A program made the translations under genes and the position numbers. Shown piece after piece: positions 4,681 through 8,312 of a stretch of DNA of 8,312 bases. Each line of letters begins with the position of its first letter. The first letter of the stretch is position 1. The notes under the pieces are model-generated. The model saw nothing but the letters and a program-made list of their open reading frames with translations. It was not told where the DNA came from and did no database searches. The DNA is from Desulfocapsa sp. (lineage in GTDB: Bacteria > Desulfobacterota > Desulfobulbia > Desulfobulbales > Desulfocapsaceae). Location of the stretch: NCBI GenBank assembly GCA_030635405.1, contig DAOVZA010000069.1, positions 1-8,312 of the forward strand. The letters run 5' to 3'.

Positions 4681-4690
4681 TGTACTAACC

Positions 4691-4870
4691 ATGAAGAAAA
4701 TCTTTGTGCTAGAATATAGCGAAAAACAAGATTGTTTTCACATCAAAACCATTTTTAATCGAGCAAAATGCAAAAATAACAAAGATTGGGAAGTTGTTTT
4801 AAATGGAAGTTATGACGAGTGCTCAAAAAAATATAATTACTTGGTAAACGTTGGTGATAAAAATGGCTAG
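4691..4870 (+). CDS. Hypothetical small phage protein ahead of the replication genes
   Basis: A 59-residue protein beginning MKKIFVLEYSEKQDCFHIKT and continuing through a basic segment to DWEVVLNGSYDECSKKYNYL. The pattern (FVLEYS-x-x-QDCFHI, later DW-x-VV) resembles short early proteins found in several proteobacterial phages, none with a known role. The ATG at 4691 is chosen because it follows GAGAGG; the frame remains open upstream, but that part is the structured leader. Its last eight bases overlap the start of the replication protein gene, so the two are probably translated together. Confidence 0.6.
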   Translation: MKKIFVLEYSEKQDCFHIKTIFNRAKCKNNKDWEVVLNGSYDECSKKYNYLVNVGDKNG

Positions 4871-5726
4871 ACCAACAAAACAAGGGATTGATTATTTTCC
4901 ATTAGATACGTCCCCAGACTCTAAGATAGACTTGTTCATTGCGAGTTGTGGTGCTGAGGGATATGGAATACTTATTGTGCTGTGGCAGGTGATATATAGG
5001 GAGGATGGCTACTTCGTCAAATACGATAATGATTTATTCCTTATCTTGAGAAGGTACACATTGTCAAGCGTTGAAACCATAGTTTCCATCATTGTAAACG
5101 CAATTGACAGGGGTATTTTCTCGAAAAAAATAGCCGATAACTACAAGGTTCTAACATCTAGTGGTATCCAAAAAAGGTATTTCACAGCAGCAAAACAGAA
5201 AAAGTCAGTAATTACGGTGAGAAAGTATCTCCTTGTTGATATTTCCATGTTTAAAAACCTAGTTTCCATCAATGGAAACCGCATTGTAAGCAATGGAAAT
5301 GCCACAAAGGTAGAAGTAGAAGTAGAAGTAGAAGTAAAGGAAGAGGGAATAACTCAGCAAGCTGATTCTGTGATTGATTACCTAAATGAAAAAACAAATA
5401 AGAACTTTAAACATTCTTCGGCAAGTCGTGAACCAATCATTGCCAGGTTAAATGACAAAGCAACGATTGATGAATGCAAAATGGTTATTGATAATAAAAT
5501 TTCTGATGAAGACTTTAAACTAAAGTACCTGCAGCCTTCTACACTTTTTAGAAAATCAAACTTTGAAAACTACTTAAACCAATCTGTAGCAATATTGTCA
5601 CAGTCAACTGGCAAGACAACGTGTGATTCATGCCTAACATTTTGCATTCCTAATTCACCGGATAAGTGCAACAAAAGGGGAAATATGGAGGCTTGCAATG
5701 ACTACGCTAAACGTACCACCGCATAA
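4863..5726 (+). CDS. DUF4373 / Phg_2220_C phage replication protein
   Basis: A 287-residue protein with two recognisable parts. Residues about 8-100 are a Lin1244/Lin1753-type DUF4373 domain (DYFPLDTSPDSKIDLFIASC, GYGILIVLWQVIYREDGYF), a winged-helix-like module of phage replication initiators. Residues about 167-240 match the conserved phage C terminus Phg_2220_C (VIDYLNEKTNKNF, LQPSTLF, NFENYLNQ). A linker coded by a 6-base repeat joins them (alternating Val-Glu, residues 150-158). The tail after residue 250 has five cysteines (C254, C257, C261, C269, C278), possibly zinc-binding. By family and by its place before a DnaB gene, it probably binds the origin or loads the helicase (inference). 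The ATG at 4863 is chosen; GTG 4854 and TTG 4851 are alternatives, and no strong ribosome binding site separates them. Confidence 0.85.
   Translation: MARPTKQGIDYFPLDTSPDSKIDLFIASCGAEGYGILIVLWQVIYREDGYFVKYDNDLFLILRRYTLSSVETIVSIIVNAIDRGIFSKKIADNYKVLTSSGIQKRYFTAAKQKKSVITVRKYLLVDISMFKNLVSINGNRIVSNGNATKVEVEVEVEVKEEGITQQADSVIDYLNEKTNKNFKHSSASREPIIARLNDKATIDECKMVIDNKISDEDFKLKYLQPSTLFRKSNFENYLNQSVAILSQSTGKTTCDSCLTFCIPNSPDKCNKRGNMEACNDYAKRTTA
5310..5333 (+). repeat. Tandem GTAGAA repeat (four copies) in the replication gene linker
   Basis: Four perfect copies of the hexamer GTAGAA encode Val-Glu repeats between the two domains of the replication protein. Because the unit is six bases, copy changes keep the reading frame and only alter linker length. 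Acidic repeated linkers are common in this protein family. Confidence 0.85.
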
Positions 5727-7017
5727 TGTGGAATCCGAGCAAGTCGTTATTGGAACCTGTCTACTTGGATCAAGAGCGATTTCAACAGCAGTTGAGTTGT
5801 TGATTCCAGAAGTTTTCTACAAAACAAGCCATAAGATAATTTTCTCAATTATTGCTGAAATGCATAAAAAAAGTATAAATGTTGACACCATATCTGTCAT
5901 GGAAGTTTTAAAAAACAAAGGAAGTCTGGAAACCATTGGCGGTGTTTCTTACCTGGCGGCACTTACGAGCAATATCCCTTCGAGCCTGGATAATCATTGC
6001 AAGATTATAATTGATGCATCCGTTAAGCGTGATGTCATTTATGGATTCAGCGAGGTGGTTGAGATGGCCTATAACGGGTCAAGCGTCACTGATTTGCTGG
6101 ATATGATGCATAACACCGCATTGGGAATAAACGGATCTGAAAAGGAACGTCCAATATCATTGGCTGAACTGGTTCCTAAAGTTTTTGCAGATATTGAGGA
6201 GAAAAGTAAAAGTAAAAAAGCTGTATTTGGTATCCGCACTGGACTGACTGATCTTGACCGGCACATGGGAGGCCTGCAAAAAAGTAATTACATTGTTATC
6301 GCGGGACGTCCTGGGATGGGAAAAACTTCGCTTGCGTTGAAATTCGTCACTGGTGCCGCGAAAGAAGGTGAGGGCGCTTTGGTGTTCAGTATGGAGATGA
6401 AGAACACCAGGCTTGTAAGCAGATTGATTTCCATGGAGTCGAGGGTGGATGGTCGCAAACTGTCCACTGGTTTTGTAGCGGAAGACGATTGGCCAAGGAT
6501 CACAAGAAGCTGCGGTGTGCTTGAGAATATGAGTGTAATTATTGACCACTCGTCTGCATTGTCTATTGCTGAACTAACATCCAAGGCAAAAAAAGTCTCC
6601 ATGAAGATGAATCTCGGGGTGATCGTTGTCGACTACATCCAGCTTATGCGTGGCAGTAAGGGCAGTGAAAACAGGACCAGAGAATTAACCGAGATTTCTG
6701 CCGGACTGCTTGCGTTGGCCAAGGATCTAGATGTCGCAGTGGTAGTGCTTTCTCAATTGAATAGAAATGCTGAGTCCAGGCCAGACAAGAGGCCAATGGT
6801 ATCAGACCTGAAAGAGTCTGGCAGCATTGAACAGGATGCTGATGTTGTTTTGCTCCTGTATCGCGATGAGGTTTACAACGACGACACCACAAACCAAAAC
6901 AAGGGAATTGCGGAAATAATAGTTGGCAAAGGAAGAGACATAGGGATGCGAACGGTAAGAGTAGGGTTTAACGGAGAGTTGACAGAATTTCACAATTTAG
7001 CGCATGAATCATTCTAA
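5698..7017 (+). CDS. dnaB: DnaB-like replicative DNA helicase
   Basis: A 439-residue hexameric 5'-3' helicase of the DnaB family, which unwinds DNA at the replication fork and recruits primase. The N-terminal domain (about 1-140) opens with the typical PPHNVESEQVVIGTCLL start. After a linker, the RecA-like motor carries Walker A AGRPGMGKTS (202-211), Walker B VVDYIQL (310-316), the SQLNR motif (352-356), the SDLKESGSIEQDADVVLLLY block and the closing KGRDIGMRTVRVGFNG segment with the arginine region. All motifs are intact and the length is close to E. coli DnaB (471). It overlaps the upstream gene by 29 bases, with GGAGG (5687-5691) six bases before the ATG, so initiator and helicase are made together. 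Confidence 0.96.
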   Translation: MTTLNVPPHNVESEQVVIGTCLLGSRAISTAVELLIPEVFYKTSHKIIFSIIAEMHKKSINVDTISVMEVLKNKGSLETIGGVSYLAALTSNIPSSLDNHCKIIIDASVKRDVIYGFSEVVEMAYNGSSVTDLLDMMHNTALGINGSEKERPISLAELVPKVFADIEEKSKSKKAVFGIRTGLTDLDRHMGGLQKSNYIVIAGRPGMGKTSLALKFVTGAAKEGEGALVFSMEMKNTRLVSRLISMESRVDGRKLSTGFVAEDDWPRITRSCGVLENMSVIIDHSSALSIAELTSKAKKVSMKMNLGVIVVDYIQLMRGSKGSENRTRELTEISAGLLALAKDLDVAVVVLSQLNRNAESRPDKRPMVSDLKESGSIEQDADVVLLLYRDEVYNDDTTNQNKGIAEIIVGKGRDIGMRTVRVGFNGELTEFHNLAHESF

Positions 7018-7029
7018 AATGAACAACAA

Positions 7030-7299
7030 ATGAAAATACCAAACGAAATAACAAAAGAATCAATACTCGAAGTAGCACGGGAACAAGTGCTGAGAGTAGA
7101 CAGGAAGCACGGTAAGCACCATTCAATAGCAGAGACCGTTGGACTTCTTGCCGAAGAGGTGGCGGAGCTTATAGAGGCTGTGCGGTTGGCAAAGGGCCAA
7201 GTGTCAACGTCAGTGTTCAGCGAGTTGATGGATGTTGCTGTCGTAGCGCTACGCGGATGTGAGCTTTACGAAAAAAACGTGCATAAAAGTAAAAGGTAA
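7030..7299 (+). CDS. MazG-like nucleotide pyrophosphohydrolase
   Basis: An 89-residue all-helical protein of the MazG/all-alpha NTP pyrophosphohydrolase superfamily. Members hydrolyse nucleoside triphosphates (or ppGpp-like nucleotides) to the monophosphate and pyrophosphate using Mg2+ held by acidic residues. The metal-binding pattern is visible: GLLAEEVAELIEAV with E43-x2-E46, then SELMDVAVVAL with E65-x2-D68. The length is that of compact phage forms. It begins 12 bases after the helicase stop with no clear ribosome binding site. In phages these enzymes are thought to adjust nucleotide pools or blunt host stress signalling; the actual substrate here cannot be told. Confidence 0.8.
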   Translation: MKIPNEITKESILEVAREQVLRVDRKHGKHHSIAETVGLLAEEVAELIEAVRLAKGQVSTSVFSELMDVAVVALRGCELYEKNVHKSKR

Positions 7300-7320
7300 A
7301 ATAGATAATCATCTTAATAA

Positions 7321-7349
7321 TTTACAAATTTACACAAAAACAGTAACAT
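7321..7349 (+). promoter_or_regulatory. Weak candidate promoter before the terminase genes
   Basis: TTTACA (7321-7326) and TAACAT (7344-7349) are 17 bases apart in the AT-rich gap before the terminase small subunit, with five and four consensus matches. Transcription would start at about the ATG at 7356, implying a leaderless message. It could equally be a chance match in AT-rich DNA. Confidence 0.25.
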
Positions 7350-7355
7350 GCTTAT

Positions 7356-7886
7356 ATGAAGATAACGCCGAAACAGGAAAAATTTGCGCAAAAGCTTGTA
7401 GAGTGTGGAAGTGCAACCAAAGCGCAAAGGTTTGCATACGATTGCACGAGGCAGAAACCAGAAACGGTCAACCGTAATGCTTTCAAAAATGCAACCAATA
7501 TCAAGATAATAGCAAGGATAAAAGAATTGCAGGGTATTACAGCGGATAAATTGTTGGTTTCAGAAGATAGTGTTTTGAGAGAATATGCAAGGATTGGCTT
7601 TTCTGACATAAGGGATCTCTTCACTGAAGGTAATCAATTAAAGAACATTCACAGTCTCAAAAAGTCTGTTTCCGCTGCGGTATCGTCAATAAAGGTCGTA
7701 ACGAGAACATCAGGCAGAGGTGAAAACGTTGATGTTGAATATGTCCATGAGATAAAATTCTGGAATAAACTGTCAGCTTTAGACCTCCTTGCTAAACGTT
7801 TGGGTTTGGATGGCCACATCGGAGGACAGGATGGAAAAAGCATGGCTGACGAACTAAGAAACCTTGCGGATAGGCTCCCAGATTGA
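7356..7886 (+). CDS. terS: Terminase small subunit
   Basis: A 176-residue protein of the Terminase_2 family, the DNA-recognition part of the phage packaging motor. It binds the packaging site and hands concatemeric DNA to the large subunit. The N terminus has the family start TPKQEKFAQKLVECGSATKA, which leads into a helix-turn-helix region (to about residue 55). The middle carries EYARIGFSDIRDLF, also typical. The C terminus (KLSALDLLAKRLGLDGH) is the oligomerisation and large-subunit contact region by family analogy. The ATG at 7356 fits the family's usual start, though no ribosome binding site precedes it. It overlaps the terminase large subunit at its stop codon. Confidence 0.9.
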   Translation: MKITPKQEKFAQKLVECGSATKAQRFAYDCTRQKPETVNRNAFKNATNIKIIARIKELQGITADKLLVSEDSVLREYARIGFSDIRDLFTEGNQLKNIHSLKKSVSAAVSSIKVVTRTSGRGENVDVEYVHEIKFWNKLSALDLLAKRLGLDGHIGGQDGKSMADELRNLADRLPD

Positions 7887-8312
7887 ACGTTGCATTGGAG
7901 CAACAGTTCAAGCGGTGGTACAAATTGATAGACCATAAGGTGCAGCTATGCCTTGTAGGGGCTGTGAGTCGTGGTGTCAGGTTCCCAATCGTTCCGGCAG
8001 GTAGGCGCTCAGGTAAAACTGAACGATTTAAACGCTTCCTGGTAAAGGAAGCAATGAAGAACCCTAACGAACTTTATTTTGCTGCTGCCCCCACAAGGGA
8101 CCAAGCAAAGAAGATATTTTGGGATGATTTAAAGAAATTTGCATTAACTGTTTCGCACGAGAAAAGACCGTCTGAATCGGATTTGAAAATATTCATGCCG
8201 AATGGGTCAGAGATACATGTCCTTGGTCTGGACAAACCTGAGCGGATAGAGGGCGTATCATGGACTGGCGGGGGAATTGACGAAATAGCCAACGTGAAAT
8301 CTGATGCGTGGA
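7883..8312 (+). CDS. terL: Terminase large subunit, N-terminal part (3' end outside window)
   Basis: The first about 143 residues of the ATPase and nuclease that drives DNA into the procapsid. The Walker A loop is AGRRSGKT (about residues 39-46), preceded by RFPIVP as in this family. APTRDQAKKIFWDDLK, the NGSEIHVLGLDKPERIEG segment and the Walker B acidic pair in GGGIDEIAN follow in the expected order. The nuclease domain lies beyond the window. No in-frame ATG comes before the ATPase motif. An in-frame TAG at 7871-7873 limits the N terminus, so the likely start is TTG 7883, overlapping the small-subunit stop; TTG 7895 is an alternative. Identity is firm, but the exact start is not. Confidence 0.92.
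   Translation, partial: MNVALEQQFKRWYKLIDHKVQLCLVGAVSRGVRFPIVPAGRRSGKTERFKRFLVKEAMKNPNELYFAAAPTRDQAKKIFWDDLKKFALTVSHEKRPSESDLKIFMPNGSEIHVLGLDKPERIEGVSWTGGGIDEIANVKSDAW

Noticed and set aside
7259..7477. Plus-strand frame of 72 residues between the MazG-like and terminase genes
   Set aside because: It overlaps both well supported genes in another frame and its composition is that of a shadow frame.

Overview
The window is one contiguous piece of a tailed, double-stranded DNA bacteriophage or prophage genome. Every supported gene lies on the + strand. The order is recombination module, a block of small accessory genes, replication module, then packaging genes. No integrase, repressor, capsid or lysis gene is visible. 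The host is probably a Gram-negative bacterium, most likely gammaproteobacterial: the ERF protein, the coiled-coil DUF1351-like protein and the terminase pair look like those of proteobacterial phages, and the large repeats resemble Vibrio-type integron attC sites. The exact host cannot be read from this window.

Layout. Bases 2-154 are the tail of an unidentified gene. Next come an ERF-family single-strand annealing protein (158-991) and a DUF1351-like coiled-coil protein (1001-2029). From about 2043 to 4584 there is a patchwork of eight short unknown genes, several cysteine-rich, separated by related imperfect hairpins. Two of these hairpins are complete (130 bp each, 3048-3177 and 3734-3863). 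Two are represented only by their 3' half (2043-2082 and 2748-2783). They have the layout of integron attC recombination sites: a TAAC-containing box overlaps the stop codon of one gene, and a GTTAT box lies just before the ribosome binding site of the next. A decayed 3' end of a TnpB (IS200/IS605-type) gene sits between two of them (about 2560-2652).

A candidate sigma70 promoter (4562-4590) then leads straight into a perfectly paired three-way-junction RNA or DNA structure (4596-4650) ahead of a small gene (4691-4870). This is followed by overlapping genes for a DUF4373/Phg_2220_C replication protein (4863-5726) and a DnaB-like replicative helicase (5698-7017). A MazG-like nucleotide pyrophosphohydrolase (7030-7299), terminase small subunit (7356-7886) and terminase large subunit (7883 to the window end, incomplete) complete the window.

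How the parts fit. ERF and its partner repair and concatenate phage DNA by strand annealing. The DUF4373 protein plus DnaB form the replisome entry point, and the terminase pair packages the concatemers. The small genes between recombination and replication look like exchangeable cargo. The main item of interest is the attC-like cassette array inside a phage early region, next to an annealing protein that could also recombine the repeats by homology.
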